Source: an uncultured bacterium (GTDB taxonomy: Bacteria; Planctomycetota; Brocadiia; Brocadiales; Scalinduaceae). From it: 32,641 nucleotides of DNA. Within the stretch, counting starts at the first letter, position 1; every line of letters begins with the position of its first letter. This document shows positions 25,680-32,641 of the stretch, in pieces. The DNA is taken from NCBI GenBank assembly GCA_913055705.1, contig CAJXKT010000009.1, forward strand, positions 1 through 32,641, written 5' to 3'. A program made the position numbers and the translations under genes. Below the pieces are notes generated by a model. The model searched no databases, was not told the origin of the DNA, and saw nothing but the letters and a program-made list of their open reading frames with translations.

Positions 25680-26654
25680 TTATGGATTTTCCTGGTTTTG
25701 CAATTGCGAAAGGATATTTTTTGCCGCACCAAGTACCCCGCTATTATCACCCAATGTTGCCAATTCTATCCTTAGAGATTCAGTTGCCTTTTTGAACGCC
25801 CTTCTTTTAACTTCTTCCTTCAAAGGCCCAATAAGATTTGTACCCAGGTTAGTTACCCCACCAAACAAAATAACCATTTCCGGATTCAAAAGGTTTGCAA
25901 GATTAGCGATTGCAATGCCCAGAATAACTCCGGTTTCCTTAATAATCTTCAGGACAACTTCGTTGCCTTGTATTAACATTTGATCTATTTCTTTGAGGTC
26001 AGCAAGCGGCTGGAGTTTACCATTATCTCCTTCTTCCAATAATGCGTCGTTTGCTCTCTTTAAAATACCTCCGGAACAAGCATATCTTTCAAGGCATCCT
26101 GTGTTTCCGCATGTACATTTTATCCCATCTCTTATAATGGTCGTATGCCCTATTTCACCCGCTATTGACGATGCACCATGCCAGACTTTTCCTCCCAACA
26201 CCATGCCTCCCCCCACACCAGTACCCAGGGTGATACAAAATACGCTACTTGTTCCTGACCCTGCACCCTTCCACCATTCACCAAGTGCTGCTGCATTTGC
26301 GTCGTTCTCAATTGCAACAGGCACTTTCAGCTCTTTTTCGAGAATATCCTTTAAAGGAACATTATCCCAGCCATTTAAATTTGGAGGGTTGAAGATTGTA
26401 CCAGTCTCAGCGTTTAAAGGTCCGGGAAAACCAATTCCCATCCCACATATCTTCCCTTCCGGAAGGTTTGATTTTTCAATTACTTCTCTTGCAAAAGAAA
26501 CAAGAAACCCGATCATCTCGTCCTTACCATTTTTGCAATGTGTAGGTTTTTTTAAGAACGTATGGATGTCCCCATTTCCGGTTACGATGGCCATTCGAGT
26601 ATTTGTACCTCCTACATCCGCTGCCAGGACATGATTATTTAATATCTTTGTCAT
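25680..26654 (-). CDS. ROK family sugar kinase, probably glucokinase
   Basis: Phosphorylates a hexose, most likely glucose, using ATP. At 324 residues it has the ATP-binding loop AADVGGTNTR (12-20), the FNPPNLNGW sugar-binding segment, ENDANAAALGE with the catalytic Asp118, the LGTGVGGG phosphate loop, GEIGH (Glu167, His170) and the ROK zinc cluster KCTCGNTGC (Cys180, 182, 187). The absence of an N-terminal helix-turn-helix marks it as an enzyme rather than a ROK repressor. The glycan or glucose pathway it feeds is not in the window. A predicted promoter lies 80-110 bp upstream, diverging from the ygiQ gene, and the lipoprotein gene is immediately downstream. N-acetyl sugar or fructose specificity cannot be excluded. 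Confidence 0.9.
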   Translation of the reverse strand: MTKILNNHVLAADVGGTNTRMAIVTGNGDIHTFLKKPTHCKNGKDEMIGFLVSFAREVIEKSNLPEGKICGMGIGFPGPLNAETGTIFNPPNLNGWDNVPLKDILEKELKVPVAIENDANAAALGEWWKGAGSGTSSVFCITLGTGVGGGMVLGGKVWHGASSIAGEIGHTTIIRDGIKCTCGNTGCLERYACSGGILKRANDALLEEGDNGKLQPLADLKEIDQMLIQGNEVVLKIIKETGVILGIAIANLANLLNPEMVILFGGVTNLGTNLIGPLKEEVKRRAFKKATESLRIELATLGDNSGVLGAAKNILSQLQNQENP

Positions 26655-26733
26655 ATAGCTTCTCTGTCTCTTTTAGATTGTAATCTAGGTTATTAAGGTG
26701 GTATGTAATGTAGCTCCAACAAGAGTAAAGTTT

Positions 26734-26762
26734 ATATTAACGGTGCTTAAATACTAATTCAA
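26734..26762 (-). promoter_or_regulatory. Predicted promoter of the ROK kinase gene
   Basis: Minus-strand TTGAAT (26757-26762), 17-bp spacer, TAATAT (26734-26739); the leader would be about 73 nt. An ATTGT-ACGA-ACAAT dyad (26770-26783) sits just upstream, where it could serve as an operator. Confidence 0.4.
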
Positions 26763-26800
26763 GTCTATTATTGTACGAACAATCACCGCTATCTCTCTTA

Positions 26801-26806
26801 AAGGAG
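26801..26806 (+). promoter_or_regulatory. Ribosome binding site ahead of the long ygiQ frame
   Basis: AAGGAG placed 8 nt before TTG 26815. The internal ATG at 26905, where homologues normally begin, has no such site, so this element favours the extended start. Confidence 0.5.
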
Positions 26807-26814
26807 ATTACGAC

Positions 26815-28827
26815 TTGATTTTATTTAAGGCCAATTTCTTGTTTCTGTTCCAGCTTTATTCTGGATATAATAAATTAGGTCTCTTTATCAATATTTTTAC
26901 CGTCATGAAAGAACAACAGGATATAACCAGATGGCTTCCTACTACAAAAAAGGAAGTGGAAATGCGGGGATGGAATGAGCTTGATGTTATTCTCTTTTCC
27001 GGTGATGCCTACGTCGATCATCCGGCATTCGGGCCTGCCGTAATTGGCAGGATTATCGAAAACGAAGGTTACAGGATTGCTATTGTTCCACAACCCAATT
27101 GGCAAGACGACCTGCGTGATTTTAGAAAACTTGGTAAGCCAAAACATTTCTTTGGAGTAACCTCAGGCTGTATGGACTCCATGGTAAATCATTACACAGC
27201 CAACAAAAGGCTTCGTTCTACGGATGCCTATACTCCAGACGGGGAAGCCGGCTTCCGACCGGATTATGCAGTTGCCACATACTCAGAAATCTTGAAATCT
27301 ATCTATCCTGATATACCGGTTATAATTGGAGGCATAGAGGCTTCTTTAAGAAGGGTCACTCACTATGATTACTGGTCGGATAAACTGATGCCTTCTCTTC
27401 TCGAAACAAGCGGTGCAGATTTATTAGTTTACGGAATGGGAGAACAGGCCCTGAAAGAAATCCTCAAACTTCTGAAAAAAGGTGTCCCCTTTCATCAACT
27501 GACTATGGTTAGGCAAACGGCCTATATTCGAGATCAAAACAATGGTGTTCCAAGGAATAAGAACTGGGAAGACATTACGATTAATTCTCATCAAGATTGT
27601 CTGAAAGACAAAAAAGCCTTTGCGGCAAATTTCAAACAGGTAGAGCAGGAATCAAATAAGGTTTCTGCAAACAGGATTATTCAGAGCATTTCAGAGAAAA
27701 CACTGATTATAAACCCTCCTTTTCTGACAATGACCGAAAAGGAAATTGATGCCTCCTTTGACCTGCCCTATACAAGACTTCCTCATCCGAAATACAAAAA
27801 CCGCGGCACTATTCCTGCTTACGAGATGATTAAGTTCTCTATAAACATGCACCGGGGGTGTTTTGGCGGATGTAGTTTTTGTACTATTTCAGCACATCAG
27901 GGAAAATTCATTGCAAGCCGCTCACAAAAATCTATTTTGAACGAGGTAGAGCAGGTGGTCAATATGCCCGGTTTCAAAGGCTACATTTCCGACCTCGGCG
28001 GCCCGTCTGCCAACATGTACAAAATGAAGGGTGCTGTGCAGGCGATATGTGACAAATGCATCTTACCATCCTGTATCCACCCGGTAGTTTGCACCAATCT
28101 GGATACAAGCCATTCTCAAATAACCGAAATCTATCGTAAAGTAGATGAACTCCCAACGGTAAAGAAGGCGTTTGTCGGAAGCGGAATCAGGCATGATCTA
28201 CTGACAAGAAGCTATAACAAAAAGGCTGATGCGTCCATTAACGATTACATGGTACAGCTTTTGACCCGACATGTTTCCGGAAGACTGAAAGTAGCGCCGG
28301 AACATACATCTTCCGATATTCTCAAAATTATGAGAAAACCATCTTTCGAGCATTTTAAAGAATTTAAAAAAATGTTTGATCGTATCGACAGAAAACTCGG
28401 GCTTAACCAACAGCTTGTTCCGTACTTCATTTCCGGCCACCCCGGTTGCAAGGAAGAAGATATGGCAAACCTTGCAGTAGAAACCAAAGAACTCGGTTTC
28501 AAATTAGAATACGTACAAGATTTTACACCCACGCCTATGACAGTTGCCACAGTTATGTACTATTCCGGCCTTCATCCATATACTCTAAAGAAATACTACA
28601 CACCGAAATCAAAACAGGAGAAAACAGATCAGCATCGCTTCTTTTTCTGGTATAAAAAAGAAAATCGGGAATGGATAAGGAAGAGACTCACTAAAGCCAA
28701 AAGATCTGATCTAATAAAAAAGCTTCTCTGCACTGACAAAAAAGAATTGCATCAAGGGAAGAAACCAGGCAAGAAAACAATGTCGAAACCGCATGAAGGA
28801 CATCGAAGAGCAAGAAACAAGCCCTGA
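26815..28827 (+). CDS. ygiQ: YgiQ family radical SAM protein
   Basis: Radical SAM enzyme of unknown reaction. The YgiQ N-terminal domain is clear from WLPTTKKEVEMRGWNELDV through GDAYVDHPAFGPAVIGR, and IGGIEASLRR and HYDYWSDKL are typical. The 4Fe-4S triad is HRGCFGGCSFC (Cys349, 353, 356 in the long form). The C-terminal part contains KVAPEHTS, ISGHPGC, EYVQDFTPTPMT and a basic tail. The long form has 670 residues from TTG 26815, supported by AAGGAG. The short form begins MKEQQDITRW at ATG 26905 (640 residues), agrees with homologues and lacks a ribosome site. The additional 30 residues are hydrophobic (LFKANFLFLFQLY). The gene stands alone on its strand; a hairpin follows the stop. Confidence 0.9.
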   Translation: MILFKANFLFLFQLYSGYNKLGLFINIFTVMKEQQDITRWLPTTKKEVEMRGWNELDVILFSGDAYVDHPAFGPAVIGRIIENEGYRIAIVPQPNWQDDLRDFRKLGKPKHFFGVTSGCMDSMVNHYTANKRLRSTDAYTPDGEAGFRPDYAVATYSEILKSIYPDIPVIIGGIEASLRRVTHYDYWSDKLMPSLLETSGADLLVYGMGEQALKEILKLLKKGVPFHQLTMVRQTAYIRDQNNGVPRNKNWEDITINSHQDCLKDKKAFAANFKQVEQESNKVSANRIIQSISEKTLIINPPFLTMTEKEIDASFDLPYTRLPHPKYKNRGTIPAYEMIKFSINMHRGCFGGCSFCTISAHQGKFIASRSQKSILNEVEQVVNMPGFKGYISDLGGPSANMYKMKGAVQAICDKCILPSCIHPVVCTNLDTSHSQITEIYRKVDELPTVKKAFVGSGIRHDLLTRSYNKKADASINDYMVQLLTRHVSGRLKVAPEHTSSDILKIMRKPSFEHFKEFKKMFDRIDRKLGLNQQLVPYFISGHPGCKEEDMANLAVETKELGFKLEYVQDFTPTPMTVATVMYYSGLHPYTLKKYYTPKSKQEKTDQHRFFFWYKKENREWIRKRLTKAKRSDLIKKLLCTDKKELHQGKKPGKKTMSKPHEGHRRARNKP

Positions 28828-28844
28828 AGGACAATAAATCCTTC
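28826..28844 (+). terminator. Hairpin at the end of ygiQ
   Basis: GAAGGA (28826-28831) and TCCTTC (28839-28844) with a 7-nt loop, followed by CTGTTTTATC, a moderately T-rich tract. It overlaps the ygiQ stop and lies between two convergent genes. Confidence 0.45.
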
Positions 28845-28858
28845 CTGTTTTATCTGTG

Positions 28859-29719
28859 TTATATCTTCCCTACTTCTGCTTCTGGTATCCAGCCTATTCT
28901 GAACTCGACCTCTTTCTTGTCTTCATCGTCACGAAGGTCTTCAACGTCCACGTAGACGTATACCTTATACCATCTATCTTTTTTCTCTTCTATCCTTACC
29001 TCTGCACCTTCATGTATCTCAAACCTGGGTTCATACTCTTCGCCCGGCCCGTATCTTATCTTGCTTTCATCTGCAATCACAACACCCCTTTCTATGGAAT
29101 GCTGACTATATGCCTTTATGCCCAGAGATATAACCAGTACAAGAAGACATGATGCAAAGATAATAATAATATTTTTAAGCCATTGAACCCTTATAAAAAC
29201 AAAAGAGAGTATGGATGCCATGAGGGCAAGATACATATATATTGTAATGGATGTAATCTCATTCAGATTAAGAAAGAAATACCAGAAAGATACAATCTTA
29301 AGAATCTCCGGCAACTGGCGAATTGTCGCTTTATCCTCAAAATCTCTTTTTAATAAGTTTATGTTTGCCTTTATGTCGGCATCTCTTGGCAGCAATTTCT
29401 CTGCCCTGCGGTAGTATATTATCGCCTTGCCGGACATACCAAGCCTGTAATAGGCGTTGCCCAGATTATAATATATCTGCCCGTTTATAAAACCGGAACC
29501 AAGCAGTTTTTCGTATAACTGAACAGCATGCTCAAACTTTTCAACAGCTTCCTGTTCTCTTTTTTCAGCTATCGCCTTCTGCCCGGCACTGTATTCCTTA
29601 TTTGCTCTGAAAAAAGTATCAGCCCCGCTGTCACGCGTCAACGCTTCAGCCAAAACCCGACCCTCACAAAGAAACGCAAGGCATAAAATAAGAAATATCA
29701 GTATATTTGTTTGCCTCAT
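28859..29719 (-). CDS. batE: BatE-like TPR/SH3 membrane protein
   Basis: A 286-residue protein matching the layout of BatE. It has a signal peptide (residues 1-24), a TPR region (about 38-130; YYNLGNAYYRLGMSGKAIIYYRRAEKLLP), two adjacent transmembrane helices (about 156-176 and 182-203), and a bacterial SH3-like domain at the C-terminus (RYGPGEEYEPRFEIHEGAEVRI, ending GWIPEAEVGKI). Bat proteins form an envelope complex with VWA-domain proteins and MoxR ATPases. The family was named for aerotolerance in Bacteroides, but its general function is unsettled. Its ATG overlaps the batD stop (ATGA), so translation is coupled. It is the last gene of this minus-strand cluster. Confidence 0.8.
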   Translation of the reverse strand: MRQTNILIFLILCLAFLCEGRVLAEALTRDSGADTFFRANKEYSAGQKAIAEKREQEAVEKFEHAVQLYEKLLGSGFINGQIYYNLGNAYYRLGMSGKAIIYYRRAEKLLPRDADIKANINLLKRDFEDKATIRQLPEILKIVSFWYFFLNLNEITSITIYMYLALMASILSFVFIRVQWLKNIIIIFASCLLVLVISLGIKAYSQHSIERGVVIADESKIRYGPGEEYEPRFEIHEGAEVRIEEKKDRWYKVYVYVDVEDLRDDEDKKEVEFRIGWIPEAEVGKI

Positions 29720-31539
29720 AATTGTTTTTCCAAATGCATTATAAATTCTTCTGCAGTATCGAGTGTGCGCACCATTTGATCCTTTGAATGTTGACTGGCA
29801 GAGAACCTGCCATAATCACACGATTCAAGGCATTCTTTAAGCTCTTTTATTACATCATGTGATACGCCACGATTTTCCAGAATTCCGGAAATATTGTCCG
29901 ATGTGATGGAGGCCGGTGCTAAATTCAACTTATCTGCGATATGTTCCATGACAGTTTTGGCAAGTGTAGAATAAAACTCGGAAGGATTGTCAAGTTGCAC
30001 AAGCCGCCTTGCATTTGAAAGCTGCTTCTTTGCCCTGGATAATGCGCGTCTCTTCCTGGCATAACCCACATCAGTCTGCAACAGTTCTCTGTGCCTCTGC
30101 ACATAAACACATGCTATCACAACAAGTATTGGTGTAAGAAATATAAAGGCCAGGAATAAAGGCCTGTTATATATAGCAAAACCCTGATTTTTGAATGAGT
30201 ATAAATCAGACATTATGGGCAGTATATCTTTGGTCAAAATCTTAACCTGCCCCTTTACCTTTTCGGCATCTTCAAGAGAAAAGCGTATGGGAATTTCTAC
30301 TTCAGAGTGTTCTACCACAATAGGAATCGGATTGTGAGTAATAGTCATATATTTCTCCAGTTCCGGATCAAAGTAGCTGAATGATATCGCCGGTATCATG
30401 TCAATATTTTCATGCTGTGGTTCAACTACCTTACTGAAAAGCTTTTCACCCTTTATGCCGTCTCCTCTGTCAGTAATTGTCGTATCAGTTTCCGCAGGAT
30501 AAATCTTGAAATCTTTTTCGTCTCCTGGGGCAAGTACCGGTTCACCTATTGTCTGTATATTCCCTTTTCCCCGAATATTTATCGACAGTGTTATTGGATC
30601 GCCAACTTTTACTTCCGTGGGTTTTGCAAGAACGTCCATGGTAAATCTTCCTACTGTACCGGCAAAATTATCTGGTTTATCCGATTCCGGCAGGGGTTTT
30701 ATTTTCAACTTTACTGAGTCAGTGCTTCTTTCCACCGGGTATTTCTGACCGCCTCTGCCGGAAAACTCATCAAAAATAGAATTACGATAACCTTGTTGCC
30801 TGATTATAATATTACAATTAAATTTTGCGGGCGGTATTTCTATATTACCGGAAACCAGAGGGAATAGCGCTGTACGAAGCTCTATTACATTATATAGTAT
30901 CCCATCACGCACTTCTTCATAGCGACGCTCTTCACCGAGCTTTTCTGCAAGAAAACTCTTTGTAGAAGCGGCAACATAATCAAGGTCATCTATCGGTAAT
31001 CCCTTCTGAAAAAATAGTTTAAAAGACTCAACAATCTGTTCATATATATAGGCTTCCTTCTTGTCAGTTTCGAGTTCAACAAATATTCTTTTATTTATAT
31101 CAATTCTCTTACTTCTCTCTGTATCCGCATCTACATCACCTTCAAATGGTGTTCTTTTAACAACCTCAATCTTGACAGAATTCGATGTATATACCTTCCC
31201 CTTATATTCCAAGGTCGCCGGCCCTAATTCAAATATACCTGTTTCTGTTGGACTGAAACTATACGTGAATCCGCGGAAAATCGCTACAACGTTGTTTACT
31301 ATAGATGTTTGAGTTGACACGCTCGGCCCATACATCAATATAAAATTTTCTGGTGGTGTTATCTGTGGTACTTCAGTATCAAATGCTCCCTGCACACCAA
31401 TGGTCATGCGAAAATGGCTGCCCGCCTCTACCACTGTTTTGTCAACGCTAATGACAACCTTTATTTCCTTTGCATACGCAGTAGAAACCAGATTAAGCAT
31501 AAATATAAATATTATAATTGAGGAAATTCTTTTTATCAT
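29716..31539 (-). CDS. batD: BatD family protein
   Basis: A 607-residue envelope protein. A signal peptide (cleavage after AYA, residue 23) is followed by several immunoglobulin-like beta domains typical of BatD: KVVISVDKTVVEAGSHFRMTI, FTYSFSPTETGIFELGPA, then GDPITLSINIRGKGNI. A single transmembrane helix at about 460-481 (LAFIFLTPILVVIACVYV) leads to a cytoplasmic helical tail of about 125 residues. The protein probably holds the VWA proteins and TPR partners in the Bat complex at the membrane. It starts 3 bp after the batC stop and overlaps batE by 4 bp. BatD proteins diverge strongly; the assignment rests on layout and neighbours as much as on motifs. Confidence 0.82.
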   Translation of the reverse strand: MIKRISSIIIFIFMLNLVSTAYAKEIKVVISVDKTVVEAGSHFRMTIGVQGAFDTEVPQITPPENFILMYGPSVSTQTSIVNNVVAIFRGFTYSFSPTETGIFELGPATLEYKGKVYTSNSVKIEVVKRTPFEGDVDADTERSKRIDINKRIFVELETDKKEAYIYEQIVESFKLFFQKGLPIDDLDYVAASTKSFLAEKLGEERRYEEVRDGILYNVIELRTALFPLVSGNIEIPPAKFNCNIIIRQQGYRNSIFDEFSGRGGQKYPVERSTDSVKLKIKPLPESDKPDNFAGTVGRFTMDVLAKPTEVKVGDPITLSINIRGKGNIQTIGEPVLAPGDEKDFKIYPAETDTTITDRGDGIKGEKLFSKVVEPQHENIDMIPAISFSYFDPELEKYMTITHNPIPIVVEHSEVEIPIRFSLEDAEKVKGQVKILTKDILPIMSDLYSFKNQGFAIYNRPLFLAFIFLTPILVVIACVYVQRHRELLQTDVGYARKRRALSRAKKQLSNARRLVQLDNPSEFYSTLAKTVMEHIADKLNLAPASITSDNISGILENRGVSHDVIKELKECLESCDYGRFSASQHSKDQMVRTLDTAEEFIMHLEKQL

Positions 31540-31542
31540 CTT

Positions 31543-32376
31543 TTACCAGTTTTTCTCTATCATAAACGGTGTAGACTCTTCTTCTTTTTCCTGCATATCC
31601 CGTGCGGAGCGCTCTGATTGCCTCAACGCATCAAGAATTCTCTCCGCTTCTTCCTTTGTCATCTCTTTCTTCTCATAAGGCTGCGAGGGAGACTTCTCAT
31701 TTTCCGGTGGCGGTTCATTTTCCTGTTTACCTTTATTACCTTTGTCTTGTTCTTCCTGTTCCTTTTCCTGCTGCTGCTCCTGCTGATCAGGATCCTTTTC
31801 TTCCTGTTTTTCTTCCTGCTCTTCTCCCTGTTTTTGATCGTCCTGCTTTTCCTGATCCTGTTTGTCCTGTTTGTCCTGCTCTTCTTTTTCCTCTCTCTCC
31901 TGCTGCTCTTCCTTCATCTCTTCCATCTTCTTCTGTACAAATTCGTAATTATACTTTGCATCTTCTCTGACCCCTTTTATTTCATCACCATTTACATCAG
32001 ATTCTTTTTCCGTCAACTTAATAGCCTTCTTGTAAAAGTCCAGGGCCTCGTTAAGCTTGCCCTGCTTAAACATGGTGTTACCCATATTATAATTAGCCTT
32101 TGCCTTTAAAGTAACATCCTTTGAATCCAGAATACCTTTATAAGATTTTTCAGCCTCTGGAAGTTTACCCACTTTATAATGAGTATTTGCAATGTTAAAA
32201 TTTAGTGAATCCGATTCAGGCAAATGTAACTGCGCATCTGTAAACTTACTTATTGCTTCGTCATACTCCCCTTCGTCATAATGCTGACGCCCTTCTTCGT
32301 TTTTGTCAGTAGCAGGGTCTATCCAGCCAACAAATACTGTAAAAGATAGCAATGCTATAGAAATTTTTCTTCTCAT
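31543..32376 (-). CDS. batC: BatC-like TPR protein with a Gln/Glu/Lys-rich linker
   Basis: A 277-residue protein from ATG 32376; the track TTG at 32382 is also possible. A signal-like N-terminus (KISIALLSFTVFVGWI) precedes three or so TPR motifs (about 28-130): GRQHYDEGEYDEAISKFTDAQ, NFNIANTHYKVGKLPEAEKSY and ANYNMGNTMFKQGKLNEALDFYKKA. Residues 150-235 are a low-complexity run of Gln, Glu, Lys and Asp. A conserved-looking KEEAERILDALRQSE helix lies near the C-terminus, seen in other BatC-like proteins. With batD and batE immediately downstream it forms a batC-D-E unit. The VWA-domain genes batA and batB, normally upstream, are not visible; instead a four-helix-bundle gene precedes it. Confidence 0.8.
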   Translation of the reverse strand: MRRKISIALLSFTVFVGWIDPATDKNEEGRQHYDEGEYDEAISKFTDAQLHLPESDSLNFNIANTHYKVGKLPEAEKSYKGILDSKDVTLKAKANYNMGNTMFKQGKLNEALDFYKKAIKLTEKESDVNGDEIKGVREDAKYNYEFVQKKMEEMKEEQQEREEKEEQDKQDKQDQEKQDDQKQGEEQEEKQEEKDPDQQEQQQEKEQEEQDKGNKGKQENEPPPENEKSPSQPYEKKEMTKEEAERILDALRQSERSARDMQEKEEESTPFMIEKNW

Positions 32377-32384
32377 ACTCAAAT

Positions 32385-32411
32385 TTACGATTTCAGAATT
32401 ACGAATTACGA
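32385..32411. repeat. Short TTACGA direct repeats before batC
   Basis: TTACGA occurs at 32385-32390, 32399-32404 and 32406-32411, the last two within AATTACGAATTACGATTT. The cluster spans the stop codon of the four-helix-bundle gene and the space before batC. Confidence 0.6.
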
Positions 32412-32641
32412 TTTGGAATCTTATATTTATAGTTTACTTTTGAAGTCTTCAATGAAGCAGTAAAAATAGATACCAACTCATCTGCTTCTTTAATTAAATC
32501 CTTCAATAGCGTCTTTTGAATAAGTTCTAAATCCTCAATAAATTCTAACCAAAATAACGACTCATCTGACTCTTCTTCTACTATTTTCAATTTATTAATA
32601 AAATCTGCTTTTGATTTTGCTCTGCAAACTGCTCTATAATT
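32399..32641 (-). CDS. Four-helix-bundle protein (23S rRNA intervening-sequence/Avd-like), 5' end outside window
   Basis: The last 80 codons are present. The frame stays open to the window edge, and the visible start is NYRAVCRAKSKADFINKLK, longer than the track ORF, which begins at an internal TTG. This string, followed by IVEEESDESLFWLEFIEDLEL and LLKDLIKEADELVSIFTASLKT, is typical of the C-terminal helices of the small four-helix-bundle family first found in 23S rRNA intervening sequences and also in diversity-generating retroelements (Avd). Stand-alone copies are common and their function is unknown, though nucleic acid binding is likely from basic surfaces. The final residues (NRNS) are encoded inside the TTACGA repeat. 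It lies on the batC strand, 22 bp upstream of batC. Confidence 0.78.
   Translation of the reverse strand, partial: NYRAVCRAKSKADFINKLKIVEEESDESLFWLEFIEDLELIQKTLLKDLIKEADELVSIFTASLKTSKVNYKYKIPNRNS

Noticed and set aside
25993-26634. Plus-strand ORF of 213 aa opposite the ROK kinase
   Set aside because: Pro/Ser/Phe-rich antisense frame with no start signal, over a clearly conserved enzyme.
31618-32109. Plus-strand ORF of 163 aa rich in Leu and Phe
   Set aside because: Antisense shadow of the Gln/Glu/Lys-rich BatC linker.

Overview
The window is an AT-rich bacterial chromosome segment, densely coded on both strands, with 20 complete protein genes and one gene cut by the right edge. I see no rRNA, tRNA, CRISPR array, transposase or phage gene. 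Housekeeping genes dominate (arginine biosynthesis, two aminoacyl-tRNA synthetases, Mfd, potassium uptake). They sit beside surface or envelope genes (SurA-like foldase, HEAT/TPR proteins, a giant MscS channel, a Bat cluster). The overall style suggests a Planctomycetota-like genome, possibly an anammox bacterium of the Brocadiales (Scalindua-like). That is a guess from protein flavour and base composition and needs a database search.

Layout. (1) 1-5911, plus strand: a good promoter, then argC, gltX, thpR, an unusual GcvH-like protein with a lysine/arginine-rich repeat tail, a CPBP-family membrane protease and tyrS, tightly packed from gltX onward. (2) 5905-12580, minus strand: a SurA/PrsA-type foldase, a REP-like palindrome, mfd, a MEMO1-family protein and a metallophosphoesterase. 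(3) 12673-20439, plus strand: a promoter, a HEAT/TPR protein, trkA, trkH, a ComM-type Mg-chelatase-like ATPase, then a separate promoter and a TPR membrane protein. (4) 20929-26654, minus strand: an MscK-like channel with a very long coiled-coil region, a small lipoprotein and a ROK sugar kinase. (5) 26815-28827, plus strand: a YgiQ-family radical SAM protein. (6) 28859-32641, minus strand: batE-, batD- and batC-like genes in translationally coupled order. Directly upstream of batC is a four-helix-bundle (23S rRNA intervening-sequence type) gene that runs off the window edge.

The strongest oddities are in region 1. The GcvH-like protein has aspartate where the lipoyl lysine belongs. It carries a C-terminal tail of 36-bp tandem repeats, and the last repeat appears to have lost one A. 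That shifts the frame and removes about 31 residues that would otherwise end two bases before the next gene. GluRS in the same cluster lacks about 30-40 residues of the insertion in its catalytic half. A possibly leaderless mfd, a strong ribosome site that would give YgiQ an unusual N-terminal extension, and a REP-like palindrome are smaller points.

Promoters were picked by eye as sigma70-type -35/-10 pairs with 17-bp spacers. Several agree well with start codons, but none is proven. I see no convincing new multi-gene system. The best candidate for new biology is the non-lipoylatable GcvH-like protein.
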